Positions 28,972 through 38,757 of a DNA stretch of 64,000 nucleotides are shown in pieces. The stretch lies in the NCBI RefSeq assembly GCF_014236795.1, contig NZ_CP049017.1, positions 1,218,001-1,282,000 of the forward strand, written 5' to 3'. Below the pieces are notes generated by a model that saw only the letters and a list, made by a program, of their open reading frames with translations, was not told the DNA's origin and made no database searches. Position numbers and translations under genes: made by a program. Origin of the DNA: Xanthomonas theicola (GTDB taxonomy: Bacteria; Pseudomonadota; Gammaproteobacteria; Xanthomonadales; Xanthomonadaceae). Every line of letters begins with the position of its first letter. Position 1 is the stretch's first letter.

Positions 28972-29012
28972 AACAGCAACAGCAACAGCAACGGCCACGG
29001 CAACGGCAACGG
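28972..29012. repeat. Degenerate hexamer repeat (AACAGC/AACGGC) upstream of aroA
   Basis: About seven hexamers follow each other: three AACAGC, then AACGGC, CACGGC, AACGGC and a partial AACGG. The array ends 88 bp before the aroA start. It is unrelated in sequence to the AGCTAG array 240 bp upstream but has the same unit length. Confidence 0.8.
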
Positions 29013-29100
29013 TAAAATCAGCAGCGGCGGCGGAATCAGCCGCTACGACAAGATCAACAGCGCGCCCGCTGCGGGGGCGACGGCAATCTCGGGAATGGTG

Positions 29101-30414
29101 ATGAGCAACGCGCAGTACTGGATCGCAACGAAGGGCTCTGCCTTGCAGGGGACGTTGCATGTGCCGGGCGACAAGTCGGTCTCGCATCGGGCGGTGATGT
29201 TCGCGGCGCTGGCCGATGGGGTCTCGCATATCGATGGGTTCCTGGAGGGCGAGGACACGCGGTCGACCGCGGCGATCTTCGCCAAGCTCGGGGTCAGGAT
29301 CGACACGCCGTCGCCGTCGCAGCGGATCGTGCACGGGGTTGGCGTCGATGGGCTGCAGGCGCCGCAAGGCGAGCTGGATTGCGGCAACGCCGGGACCGGC
29401 ATGCGCCTGCTCGCCGGGTTGCTGGCGGCGCAGCCGTTCGACAGCGTGCTGGTGGGCGACGCGTCGCTGTCCAGGCGGCCGATGCGCCGGGTGACCGAGC
29501 CGCTGGCGCTGATGGGCGCGCGGATCGATACCGATGCCGGTGGCGTGCCGCCGCTGCGTATCCACGGCGGGCAGCCGCTGCGCGGCATCGACTTCGCCTC
29601 GCCGGTGGCCAGCGCGCAGGTCAAGTCGGCGGTGTTGCTGGCCGGTCTCTACGCCGACGGGATCACCTCGGTGCAGGAGCCGCATCCGACCCGCGACTAC
29701 ACCGAACGCATGCTGTCCGCGTTCGGCGTGGAGATCGCCTTCGCGCCCGGCCACGTGCGCCTGCACGGCGGCCAGCGCCTGCGTGCCACCGACATCGCGG
29801 TACCGGCCGATTTCTCCTCGGCGGCGTTCTTCATCGTCGCCGCCAGCGTCATACCGGGGTCGGACATTACCCTCCAGGCGGTCGGCCTCAATCCGCGTCG
29901 CACCGGCTTGCTCGCCGCGCTGCGGCTGATGGGCGCGGATATCGCCGAGCAGAATCACCGCGAGCATGGCGGCGAGCGGGTCGCCGACCTGCGCGTGCGC
30001 CACGCGCCGCTGCGCGGCGTGCAGATCCCGGAAGCGGTCGTGCCGGACATGATCGACGAGTTCCCGGCGTTGTTCGCCGCCGCCGCCACGGCGCAGGGGC
30101 GGACCTTGGTCACCGGCGCCGCCGAACTGCGGGTCAAGGAATCCGATCGCCTGGCCGCAATGGCTGCCGGCTTGCGCAGCCTGGGCATCATCGTCGACGA
30201 GACGCCCGACGGCGCCGTCATCCACGGCGGCACGCTGGGCGCCGGCGTGATCGACAGTCGCGGCGACCACCGCATCGCGATGGCGTTCGCGATCGCCGGG
30301 CAACTGGCCGACGGCGCGGTGCGGATCGACGATGTCGCCAATGTGGCGACCTCGTTCCCGGGCTTCGATACCTTGGCGCGCAATGCCGGATTCGGTCTGG
30401 TCGCCACTGGCTAA
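29101..30414 (+). CDS. aroA: 3-phosphoshikimate 1-carboxyvinyltransferase (EPSP synthase)
   Basis: The 437-residue enzyme joins phosphoenolpyruvate to shikimate-3-phosphate in the chorismate pathway. Substrate-binding motifs are PGDKSVSHR (22-30), GNAGTGMR (95-102), the SRRPMRRVTEPL segment, and PDMIDEFPALFAAAAT with the catalytic Asp. The motif LLEGEDT-like FLEGEDTRSTAAIF and the GNAGTGMRLLAG form place it nearer the CP4-type (class II) enzymes than the Escherichia type, as far as can be judged by eye. Gly is kept at the position where CP4 has Ala, so natural glyphosate tolerance is not indicated by that residue. I prefer ATG 29101 over ATG 29095 because GGGA sits six bases upstream of it. 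Confidence 0.96.
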   Translation: MSNAQYWIATKGSALQGTLHVPGDKSVSHRAVMFAALADGVSHIDGFLEGEDTRSTAAIFAKLGVRIDTPSPSQRIVHGVGVDGLQAPQGELDCGNAGTGMRLLAGLLAAQPFDSVLVGDASLSRRPMRRVTEPLALMGARIDTDAGGVPPLRIHGGQPLRGIDFASPVASAQVKSAVLLAGLYADGITSVQEPHPTRDYTERMLSAFGVEIAFAPGHVRLHGGQRLRATDIAVPADFSSAAFFIVAASVIPGSDITLQAVGLNPRRTGLLAALRLMGADIAEQNHREHGGERVADLRVRHAPLRGVQIPEAVVPDMIDEFPALFAAAATAQGRTLVTGAAELRVKESDRLAAMAAGLRSLGIIVDETPDGAVIHGGTLGAGVIDSRGDHRIAMAFAIAGQLADGAVRIDDVANVATSFPGFDTLARNAGFGLVATG

Positions 30415-30422
30415 GACTTGAT

Positions 30423-30447
30423 CGCGGCCTGCCGAGCACAGGCCGCG
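30423..30447 (+). terminator. Hairpin downstream of aroA
   Basis: CGCGGCCTG, a 7-base loop, then CAGGCCGCG form a perfect 9-bp stem eight bases after the aroA stop. The following TTGGTT is only weakly T-rich, so it may be an imperfect terminator or an mRNA-stabilising hairpin. Confidence 0.6.
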
Positions 30448-30521
30448 TTGGTTACTCATCACGACCCAAGTCGCGTATCCAGCGAGAGTCGCGTATCCAG
30501 GAAAGCGCGCATCTGCGGCAT

Positions 30522-30740
30522 CTACGGCGCGCGTGGCCGATCGCTGGCCGGCGTCGCCGGTGCCGGTGCCTTGGCTGGGCCGTCGAGCCCGCGATCGCGG
30601 CTCATCCACCAGCTGCTGGCCGCCAGCACCAACGCGATCAAAACGACCCAAGCCCAAGGCGAACGGCGATGGGCGTGCGACCGTTCCTCGGTATGGCGTT
30701 TCCGCGGATACAGCTCCTGTGTCTGCTGCGGTCTGGACAT
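30522..30740 (-). CDS. Small single-pass membrane protein, hypothetical
   Basis: A 72-residue protein with a charged N terminus (RKRHTEERSHAHRR), one transmembrane helix (PWAWVVLIALVLAASSWWM) and a Pro/Ala-rich end. The start ATG has GGAG seven bases upstream. It belongs to no family I recognise. It is leftward, convergent with aroA and downstream of the TonB-like gene by 106 bp. It could be real, given the ribosome binding site and membrane segment, but very small GC-rich frames are prone to chance. Confidence 0.5.
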   Translation of the reverse strand: MSRPQQTQELYPRKRHTEERSHAHRRSPWAWVVLIALVLAASSWWMSRDRGLDGPAKAPAPATPASDRPRAP

Positions 30741-30846
30741 GGTCGTGCTCCTGCGTCTCAGGGACGCGACCAGTCTTGCGCCGATTCCGTTCGTGAGGCG
30801 TCAGTCGCCCGTGAACGCAGCATGCGTCCCGCAAGCGATGTTCAGC

Positions 30847-31506
30847 TTACTGGGCCGGCTTGAAATCGAACGGGATCTCGAGGCTGCCGGCGACCGCCTG
30901 GCCCTTCTGCTGCGCCGGCCGGAAGCGCCAGCGGCGCACGGTTTCCATCGCGGCACGATCCAGCTCGCGCGAGCCGCTGCGCTTGACCAGGGCCACGCCC
31001 GCGGGGGCACCGCCGGCATCCACCTCGACCCGCACCACCACCGTGCCGCTGTCGCCGCGGCGCAAGGCTGCCGACGGATAGCGCGGCGGCGGCTGCCCTT
31101 CCAGCGGTACCGGACGATCGCCCGGCGCCAGCGCGGTGGCGTTGGTCCCCGTAGCAGCGCCTTCGGTGCCGCCGGGCACCGGCGCCATTGCATCGGCGGC
31201 GGGCGGCGGGGCAGGCGGCGCGGTCTCGACCAATTTCGGCGCATCCGCTGCCGCCGGCTTGGCCTGCGGCATGTCGCTGGCGCCGCTGCCGGCCGGCAAG
31301 GGCTCGGGCAGGGGCTTGATCTGCGCCGCATCCTGCTGCATCTGCGCCGGTTGCGGCTTGTAGAAGTCGTTGTCCTTGCGTCCGGCCAGCCAGACCACCA
31401 GGAACAGCAGCAGTCCGGCACAAAAGGCGATGCCGACGGTCAGGAGAAGGCGGCGCGGCAGGTGCAGCACGATGCCGGTGCTGGAGGACGGAGGCGACGT
31501 GGACAT
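30847..31506 (-). CDS. TonB-family energy-transducing protein
   Basis: The 219-residue protein has an N-terminal transmembrane anchor (LLLTVGIAFCAGLLLFLVVW, about 21-40). A long Pro/Ala/Glu-rich periplasmic spacer (about 50-140) leads to a C-terminal TonB domain (RYPSAALRRGDSGTVVVRVE and ELDRAAMETVRRWRFRPAQQ). TonB proteins couple the inner-membrane proton gradient to outer-membrane receptors. The spacer lacks the classic Glu-Pro/Lys-Pro repeats, and no exbB/exbD genes are adjacent, so this is likely one of several TonB paralogues typical of Xanthomonas. The ATG at 31506 follows GGTGAG. It is divergent from serS. Confidence 0.9.
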   Translation of the reverse strand: MSTSPPSSSTGIVLHLPRRLLLTVGIAFCAGLLLFLVVWLAGRKDNDFYKPQPAQMQQDAAQIKPLPEPLPAGSGASDMPQAKPAAADAPKLVETAPPAPPPAADAMAPVPGGTEGAATGTNATALAPGDRPVPLEGQPPPRYPSAALRRGDSGTVVVRVEVDAGGAPAGVALVKRSGSRELDRAAMETVRRWRFRPAQQKGQAVAGSLEIPFDFKPAQ

Positions 31507-31553
31507 GGGACTCACCGTTGGCGACTTTCCGATTCTTGCACAGCCCCGGTTAA

Positions 31554-32948
<1,395 letters not shown>

Positions 32949-33469
32949 ACTCTAGCCTTGCGCGCACGCCGCTTGCCGCCGCCGCATGGTCCGCGACGGC
33001 CGGCGGCGGTCGGCCGTTCGCCTCGGCCCGCCGTCTGACTTGGATCCTGAGCCGGCGGCCGCGCCGCGGACCCGGGCCGTGCATCGCGCGCGCCGTCCCA
33101 CCGCCTGGCACCGGCTGACCCGCGCGCCCACGGCGGAGCGGCGTTGCGGCCGCGGCGTTGGCAAGCCCTGGCAAGGATGATGTCGCTCTCGCCTCGCGTG
33201 CCGGAATCGCGGCGGCCGCAATGATTCCTCCGCGGCGGTGACCAATCCCGACCGGAGGCTAGGGGCACCGAAGTCGCCCTCCAGCCCCGCCAAGGCAGCC
33301 CGGCGCTCACGGAGCCGGGGAGGAGGGCAGGGCCGACCCGCCCCGCTCCAGATCCTTCGGAAGATCGCCCCTCCCGGATTCCTGCCGCCGCAAGCCAGGT
33401 CGCTAGTACGACTGTGTCAAAAAGCCAAGGCGTGATGGCGACGCCCTCATCTATCAAGCGAGGGTGTCG
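32949..33469. other. Noncoding stretch downstream of serS
   Basis: About 520 bp without a credible gene. The first 230 bp are extremely GC-rich with low-complexity CGGCGG runs. The rest contains short imperfect inverted repeats but no recognised element. It ends at the IS701-like transposase fragment, so part of it may be decayed insertion-sequence flank. Confidence 0.6.
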
Positions 33470-33569
33470 ATGGGCAAGCGCCTGGAGTCGTGGTTCGAGC
33501 GCTATAGCGAGACGATCGTCAGCGTGTTGGCGCATGCCGACCGTGTACAGCCGGCGCGCTGATACATGC
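33470..33569 (+). pseudogene. IS701-like transposase N-terminal scrap
   Basis: The frame from ATG 33470 encodes MGKRLESWFERYSETIVSV then LAHADRVQPAR and stops. This resembles the opening of IS701-type transposases (short helical segment with W-F-E-R-x and L-x-H-A-D-R, normally followed by a Y-x-x-G-L-x-L-P-G-E-R-K-S block). After the stop the next codons read YMQGLMLP, consistent with that block before the sequence breaks into the IS30 remnant. The match is short. Confidence 0.5.
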
Positions 33570-33800
33570 AGGGCCTGATGCTGCCCACCACGGGGCTGGG
33601 CGGCGATGGCCGCGCAGATTGTCTCGCGGCCGGTACGCCGGTTGGCGTCGTCGGGATGCATGGCGCGCCGTCTGGCCGCGATCTGCCGGGCAGACCAGCG
33701 CTCATACGCCAGGGGGTCATGGACCCGCTGAAACAAGGTCGTGCCTTCCGCCGAACGGCGCGCCCGCACGCTGCGCTGGCGCCGCCGCCGATCGCCCACC
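33570..33800 (-). pseudogene. IS30-family transposase remnant, copy 1
   Basis: On the minus strand one frame encodes YERWSARQIAARRRAMHPDD, then ANRRTGRETICAAIAAQPRG, matching the W-S-P-x-Q-I-A ... S-H-E-T-I-Y-x-A-I block of IS30-type transposases. The key HETIY has decayed to RETIC. Upstream and downstream domains are missing or scrambled. A second copy of the same segment lies at 45735-46000. The flanks blend into GC-rich noncoding sequence up to the tag gene at 34004. Confidence 0.7.
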
Positions 33801-34003
33801 GCGGCTGCGTGCGCATACACCGCAGCGGCCAAGCGCCGAACCTCTGCAAGTTGAGTCTGCCCCGTCCTCAACGCGCGGGGAGCCAGCGACAAGGCCGCGG
33901 CCTCCCGAGACTGGCTGGGGCGATCGGCTGTACGTCGATGACGAATCGCAGGGCGGCCCTGGCCTGCTCATGGCGCCGGCGGTTCGGGCTTCATCCCCGA
34001 TCG

Positions 34004-34540
34004 CTATTCTCCGCTCCACGCTGGATCCAGCCGCGCAATGCGCGCGAACGCCGGGCAATCCTCGAGGTGCGCGCCGCGCAGATAGCCCAGGCTCATCAGG
34101 AATTGGCCGGTGATCTCGCCGCCGGTGAAGCGGAACGTACGCTTGAACAGCTTGATCCAGTCGGGCTTGTCGCGCGGGTGGTGCGCGTCCAGCCACGCGG
34201 CGAAGCTGCCGTGCGACTGGCGCAGCCCACGGATCACCTGGGCGTTGTGGATCGCCGCTTGCACCTTGCGCCGGTTGCGGACAATGCCGGGGTCGGCGAG
34301 CAGGCGCCGCACGTCGGCCTGGCCGTAGTCGGCGACGGTGTCTACGTCGAATCCGGCGTAGGCGGCGCGGAAGCCGGCGCGTTTCTTCAGCATCAGTTCC
34401 CAGCTCAGCCCGGCCTGGTTGATCTCCAGCAGCAGCCGCTCGAACAGTTCGCGTTCGCCGCGCAGCGGGACGCCGTATTCGTCGTCATGGTAGGGGCCGT
34501 GCAATGGATGGCCAGGGGCGCTGTCGCAATAGGTAGTCAT
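34004..34540 (-). CDS. tag: DNA-3-methyladenine glycosylase I
   Basis: The 178-residue enzyme removes 3-methyladenine from alkylated DNA. The family block DDEYGVPLRGERELFERLLL contains the start of the conserved core, followed by EINQAGLSWELMLKKRAGF. Zinc-binding residues typical of Tag are visible at the N terminus (Cys5 and His18 in HPLHGPYHDDE) and at the C terminus (GAHLEDCPAF). The length is near the usual 185-190. It is the downstream partner of the DUF4153 gene (15 bp apart) and may be co-transcribed with it, though no functional link is evident. Confidence 0.95.
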   Translation of the reverse strand: MTTYCDSAPGHPLHGPYHDDEYGVPLRGERELFERLLLEINQAGLSWELMLKKRAGFRAAYAGFDVDTVADYGQADVRRLLADPGIVRNRRKVQAAIHNAQVIRGLRQSHGSFAAWLDAHHPRDKPDWIKLFKRTFRFTGGEITGQFLMSLGYLRGAHLEDCPAFARIARLDPAWSGE

Positions 34541-34555
34541 GCGGCGTGGACTCCG

Positions 34556-36364
34556 TCAGTCGTCCTGGTGGTCGTCTTCGGGGGAGACGTCGGCGCGCTG
34601 CGCACCCGGCAGACGCAGGTCCGGCCAACGTCGTCGCGCCGGTTCCAGTTCACCGGCCTGCAGCGCTTCCAGCGGCGCGTCCGGGTGCTTGCCGTCGCGC
34701 GAGAAGAAGTGCACCCCTGCCGCATCCTGCCAGCGGTCTCGGCTGCGCGCATGGATGCGGCATCGCAGGCCGTAGATCTCCTGCTGGTTGCACAGCAGGG
34801 TGTCGTCGCGGCCGTCGCCGTCCAGATCGCGCACCAGCAGCACGCAGCGGCCCTCGCGCTGCCGGCAGCCGCTGTCGTTGAACTGGCCGGCGAGCAGCGC
34901 CTGCCACCAGTCGGCGCCGGGATCGGCGCTGCCGGCGGCGAGCGGGATGTGCTGGCGCAGTTGGGCAGGATCGGCGATGCGGTCGCGCGCGGGGTCCTCC
35001 TCCTCCTCCTCGCCGCTGCCGCTCCAGCGTTGCGGGCGGTCCAGGACGCGCTGCAGCCGCTGCAACTGGGCAGGGTCGTCGACGAAGCCCGGCACGTCGC
35101 GCAGCGCCTGCATGGCGCGGTAGCCGCGGCGGCCGCTGTCGAAGCGCAGGTAGTACAGATCCATCTGCGCGGCCGTGGTGCGGCCGTCGGCCAGGCGCTG
35201 CAACTGGTTGCCGACGACGAGGCGGTACGGGTCCAGCAGCGGCGACGCGGTGGCCAGCGCCAGCGCGATCACCCCCCATGACATGGCCCGGTTGACCGGC
35301 GCCAGCGGCCGCAGCCAGCGTCCGCGCGGACGCAGCACCGCCCACGCATAGCCGAACGCGTAGCCGCAGGCGAGCACCGCCGCCAGCACGCCCTTGAAAC
35401 GGTCCGCGCTCCAGCCGTACTGGTCGATGCGCAACCACAGCGCGTACAGCGCCAGCAGCGCGTACAGCGGCAGGCTCAGCAGGCCGGCGTCGATCAGCCG
35501 CCGCAGCCATTGCGGATAGGGCGGGGCGGCCTCGCCGTCCTGGTACACGGCATTGACGAACACCGCCAAGCCGGCGACCAGCGCAATCAGGATCTTTGCC
35601 GCGGCGCGGGTCTCCCACAGCGGCTGCAGCCCGGTGAACGGCAGGCTCAGCGCGAACAGCACCGCCACGAACGCCAGCAGCGGCAGCAGCCCGGTGCAGA
35701 TCGCGAACAGGATCTGCCGCATCACCTGCACCGCGCGCTGCTGGGTGCGGCCGATCAGCAGGCCCAGGCCGAACATGGTGCCGGTGGCGAGGTGGACGAA
35801 GGCGGTCTCGCGGAACAACTCGCGGAAGAAATCCAGCTTCACCAGCGCGAACAGCGCGCCCCACAGCCACAGCACCAGCCAGCAGACGCCGACGAACACG
35901 CCGGCCAATGCCAGGGTCAACGCGTTCTGCCAGGCGTGCTCGAACAGCTCGCGGTACGGCGCCTGCCAGCGGCCATGCGGCAGGCGGCATTGCAGCCACG
36001 GCAGCAGCACGAACATGCCCAGCGCGATGGCCATGCCGAACGGCGCCAGCACCTCCGCGCTACGCAGCCCCGGCGCGCCAGTGGCGCTCCACGCCGCCCA
36101 GGCCGACAGCGCCGCCACCAGCAGCGCCAGCGCGATCGCGTGCTGCCACAGGCGCAGCTCGCTCAGGCGCCGCACCGACAGCAGGGTCAGCGTCGGCACG
36201 GTCAGCACCAGGGTGTACCAGCACACCCGGCTGCCCAGTGCCGCGAACGGCCACAGGCCGGTCTCGGCGCCACGCTGGGCCAGGTACATCAGCGCACCCT
36301 GCAGCAGCGCCACCAGCACGATGAAGGCACGGGTCTGCCGCGGCAGGTCGGGGGCGGTTTCCAT
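34556..36364 (-). CDS. DUF4153-type multi-spanning membrane protein
   Basis: The 602-residue protein has about 11 hydrophobic segments in its first 400 residues (for example LALAGVFVGVCWLVLWLWGA and GLLPLLAFVAVLFALSLPF). This is the layout of the DUF4153 family, whose function is unknown. The last 200 residues are soluble. They include an acidic run (GSGEEEEEDPARD) and an RDLDGDGRDDTLLCNQQ segment that looks like an FG-GAP/calcium-binding loop. That part is likely periplasmic. I chose ATG 36364 (METAPDLPRQ); the frame remains open upstream without a good ribosome site. Confidence 0.8.
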   Translation of the reverse strand: METAPDLPRQTRAFIVLVALLQGALMYLAQRGAETGLWPFAALGSRVCWYTLVLTVPTLTLLSVRRLSELRLWQHAIALALLVAALSAWAAWSATGAPGLRSAEVLAPFGMAIALGMFVLLPWLQCRLPHGRWQAPYRELFEHAWQNALTLALAGVFVGVCWLVLWLWGALFALVKLDFFRELFRETAFVHLATGTMFGLGLLIGRTQQRAVQVMRQILFAICTGLLPLLAFVAVLFALSLPFTGLQPLWETRAAAKILIALVAGLAVFVNAVYQDGEAAPPYPQWLRRLIDAGLLSLPLYALLALYALWLRIDQYGWSADRFKGVLAAVLACGYAFGYAWAVLRPRGRWLRPLAPVNRAMSWGVIALALATASPLLDPYRLVVGNQLQRLADGRTTAAQMDLYYLRFDSGRRGYRAMQALRDVPGFVDDPAQLQRLQRVLDRPQRWSGSGEEEEEDPARDRIADPAQLRQHIPLAAGSADPGADWWQALLAGQFNDSGCRQREGRCVLLVRDLDGDGRDDTLLCNQQEIYGLRCRIHARSRDRWQDAAGVHFFSRDGKHPDAPLEALQAGELEPARRRWPDLRLPGAQRADVSPEDDHQDD

Positions 36365-36469
36365 GCGAGCCAGCGTCCTTGGCGGCGCGACAGCGCCGGA
36401 TCGGCCGATTATGGCAGCCCGATCCGGTCCGGCGCAGCGCAGGGCCGGGAGGGACGATAGAATGGCGCT

Positions 36470-37036
36470 ATGCCCGCTTTGCCTACGCCCCTGGCCAACC
36501 AACTGCTGATCGCGCTGCCGGCGCTGTCCGATCCCAACTTCGCGCGCGGCGTGGCGCTGATCTGCCAGCACGACGCCAACGGCGCGATGGGGGTGCTGGT
36601 CAACCGCGCCTCCGAATACACGCTTGGCGAGGTGTTGGCGCAGATGGGCATCGACACCATCGACGCGACGCTGCGTGAACAGGTGGTGCTCAGCGGCGGG
36701 CCAGTGCATCCGGAACGCGGCTTCGTGATCCACGACGGCGCGCGCGCCTGGGATTCGAGCCTGGCGTTCGGCGACGGCCTGTTCCTGACCACCTCGCGCG
36801 ACGTGCTAGAGGCGATGGCGCGCGGCGACGGCCCGCGCAACGCGGTGGTCGCGCTGGGCTGCGCCGGCTGGGGCGCCGGGCAGCTGGAATACGAACTGGG
36901 CGAGAACAGCTGGCTGACCGCGCCGGCCGACGCCGAACTGCTGTTCGAACTGCCGCTGGAGCGGCGCTGGCAGACCGCGGCCGGGCGCATCGGCGTGGAC
37001 CTGTTCCGCCTTACCGACTACAGCGGGCATGCCTGA
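36470..37036 (+). CDS. algH: YqgE/AlgH family protein
   Basis: The 188-residue protein belongs to the UPF0301/DUF179 family. It contains [20 protein letters not shown] at the N terminus, [33 protein letters not shown] and the central [16 protein letters not shown] block. In Pseudomonas AlgH affects alginate and virulence gene expression; its biochemical role is not settled. It overlaps ruvX by 8 bp, and the algH-ruvX-pyrB order is conserved among gammaproteobacteria, which supports the call. Confidence 0.95.
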   Translation: MPALPTPLANQLLIALPALSDPNFARGVALICQHDANGAMGVLVNRASEYTLGEVLAQMGIDTIDATLREQVVLSGGPVHPERGFVIHDGARAWDSSLAFGDGLFLTTSRDVLEAMARGDGPRNAVVALGCAGWGAGQLEYELGENSWLTAPADAELLFELPLERRWQTAAGRIGVDLFRLTDYSGHA

Positions 37037-37511
37037 GCCCGACACGCTCGCGCCCGGCGCGATCCGCCGCGACGGCACCGTGCTCGGTTTCGACGTCGGC
37101 AACCGTCGCATCGGCGTGGCCGTCGGCAACGCTTTGGGCAACGGCGCGCGCGCCCTGGCCGTGGTCGACGTGCAGGCGCAGGGACCGGACTGGCCGGCGC
37201 TGGACCGCCTGCATGCCGAGTGGCGCCCGCACGGCCTGGTGGTCGGCGATCCGCTGACCCTGGACGGCGCCGACCAACCCAACCGCAAGCGCGCGCATGC
37301 CTTCGCCCGCGAACTCGGCGCGCGCTACCGGCTGCCGGTGGTGCTGGTCGACGAGCGTTCCAGTTCGGTCGAGGCGGCCAAGCGCTTCGCCGTGGACCGC
37401 GCCGCAGGCCGCAAGCGCCGCCGCGACGCCGCCGCGCTGGATGCGGCCGCCGCCGCGGTGATCGTCGAGCGCTGGCTGGCCGCGCCCGGCGACGCCACCT
37501 CCCTTTCCTGA
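37029..37511 (+). CDS. ruvX: Holliday-junction resolvase-like protein RuvX (YqgF)
   Basis: The 160-residue protein has the RNase H-like YqgF fold: [18 protein letters not shown] with the first acidic residue, [16 protein letters not shown], and the [12 protein letters not shown] segment with the Asp-Glu pair. [19 protein letters not shown] supplies the last Asp. The family is linked to ribosomal RNA processing (16S pre-rRNA 5' end) and, in some reports, junction resolution. It overlaps algH and is 19 bp from pyrB, so the three form one operon. Confidence 0.95.
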   Translation: MPEPDTLAPGAIRRDGTVLGFDVGNRRIGVAVGNALGNGARALAVVDVQAQGPDWPALDRLHAEWRPHGLVVGDPLTLDGADQPNRKRAHAFARELGARYRLPVVLVDERSSSVEAAKRFAVDRAAGRKRRRDAAALDAAAAAVIVERWLAAPGDATSLS

Positions 37512-37530
37512 TTCCCTTCCCGGACCCGCC

Positions 37531-38478
37531 ATGACTGATCCGCAACTCGATTCGAACGGGCGCCTGCGCCACCTGCTGACCCTGGAAGGCCTGCCGCGCG
37601 CGACCTTGCTGCAACTGCTGGACCGCGCCGGGCAGATCCGCGACGCGGCGGTGGGCCGGGTCGGCAAGCGCAACGTGCTGGCCGGTACCGCGGTGTGCAC
37701 GCTGTTCTTCGAGCCGTCCACGCGCACCCGCAGCTCGTTCCAGCTGGCCGCGCAGCGGCTGGGCGCGGACGTGCTGAACTTCGACGCCTCGACCTCGTCC
37801 ACGCGCAAGGGCGAGACCGCGCGCGACACGCTGAAGAACCTGGAGGCGATGGGCGTGCGCGGTTTCGTCGTGCGCCATCCCGAGGACGGCGCGGTCGAGC
37901 GCCTGGCCGCGGCGGCGGGCGAGGGCACCGCGCTGATCAACGCCGGCGACGGCCGCAGCGCGCATCCCACCCAGGGCCTGCTCGACATGCTGACCCTGCG
38001 CCACGCCAAGGGCGGCGACTTCTCCAAGCTCAAGCTGGTCATCGTCGGCGACGTCAAGCACTCGCGCGTGGCGCGCTCGGACCTGCACGCGTTGCGCACG
38101 CTTGGCGCCGGCCAGGTGCGCGTGTGCGGCCCGCAGGCGCTGCTGCCCGACGACGACACCCTGGCCGGCTGCGTGGTCGGCGACGACTTCGACGCCATGC
38201 TCGACGGCGTGGACGCGGTGATGATGCTGCGCCTGCAGCGCGAGCGCATGGAGGAAGGCCTGGTGTCCTCGCTGGAGGGCTACCACGCGCGCTACGGCCT
38301 CACCGCCGAACGCCTGCGCCGTGCGGCCAAGGACGCGGTGGTGCTGCACCCGGGGCCGATCAACCGCGGCGTGGAGATCACCGACGAAGTGGCCGACGGC
38401 GCGCAGTCGTGCGTGCTGCGCCAGGTCGCCAACGGCGTGGCGGTGCGCATGGCGGTGTTGGAGACGTTGTTGGGCTGA
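37531..38478 (+). CDS. pyrB: Aspartate carbamoyltransferase catalytic subunit
   Basis: The 315-residue enzyme makes carbamoyl-aspartate in pyrimidine synthesis. The carbamoyl-phosphate site is FFEPSTRTRSSFQLAAQRLG, followed by FDASTSSTRKGETARDTLKN. INAGDGRSAHPTQGLLDMLT, VMMLRLQRERM and LHPGPINRGVEI, which shape the aspartate site, are all present. No pyrI regulatory subunit is nearby; in Pseudomonas-type organisms pyrB is followed by an inactive pyrC', but that gene is absent here too. The sequence immediately downstream is noncoding. Confidence 0.97.
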   Translation: MTDPQLDSNGRLRHLLTLEGLPRATLLQLLDRAGQIRDAAVGRVGKRNVLAGTAVCTLFFEPSTRTRSSFQLAAQRLGADVLNFDASTSSTRKGETARDTLKNLEAMGVRGFVVRHPEDGAVERLAAAAGEGTALINAGDGRSAHPTQGLLDMLTLRHAKGGDFSKLKLVIVGDVKHSRVARSDLHALRTLGAGQVRVCGPQALLPDDDTLAGCVVGDDFDAMLDGVDAVMMLRLQRERMEEGLVSSLEGYHARYGLTAERLRRAAKDAVVLHPGPINRGVEITDEVADGAQSCVLRQVANGVAVRMAVLETLLG

Positions 38479-38757
38479 GCGCGGGCGGGCGGAGCGAGGA
38501 TGCCGGCGTCCTGGCCGGCGGCGCCGGCCACCGCCGCCAACCCCCGATCGCGCGCGGCAGCGACCGCAGTGCTGCCCATGTCGAAGAGCTGGCCGGCTTT
38601 GAACGTCTTCCTGGCTTGACCACGCGGCGTTCGTCGCGCGTGGTTTCTCGCGCCCACCCGGCGTTCCGGGATGCCCTTCCCAGGCCGCGGCATCCGCCTT
38701 GCGTCGGGTATGCGAAGATCCCAGAATCCGGCATCGAGGCGGAAGGAGCCACGTCCC
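38479..38757. other. Noncoding gap after pyrB with a hairpin
   Basis: No gene is apparent in these 280 bp. At 38619-38644 the sequence ACCACGCG, a 10-base loop, then CGCGTGGT followed by TTTCTC forms an 8-bp stem that could terminate the algH-ruvX-pyrB transcript. A GGAAGGAG ribosome site close to the end (38741-38748) precedes the ATG at 38758 of the broken lipoprotein gene. Confidence 0.55.

Noticed and set aside
27288..29009. Minus-strand frame with a long Leu-Ala repeat spanning pheA and the AGCTAG array
   Set aside because: The repeat peptide is only the translation of the hexamer, and the remainder is antisense to pheA. There is no believable start or homologous domain.
30469..30500. 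Two copies of AGTCGCGTATCCAG 18 bp apart after aroA
   Set aside because: Only two copies and no known regulator; noted but too weak to report as an operator.
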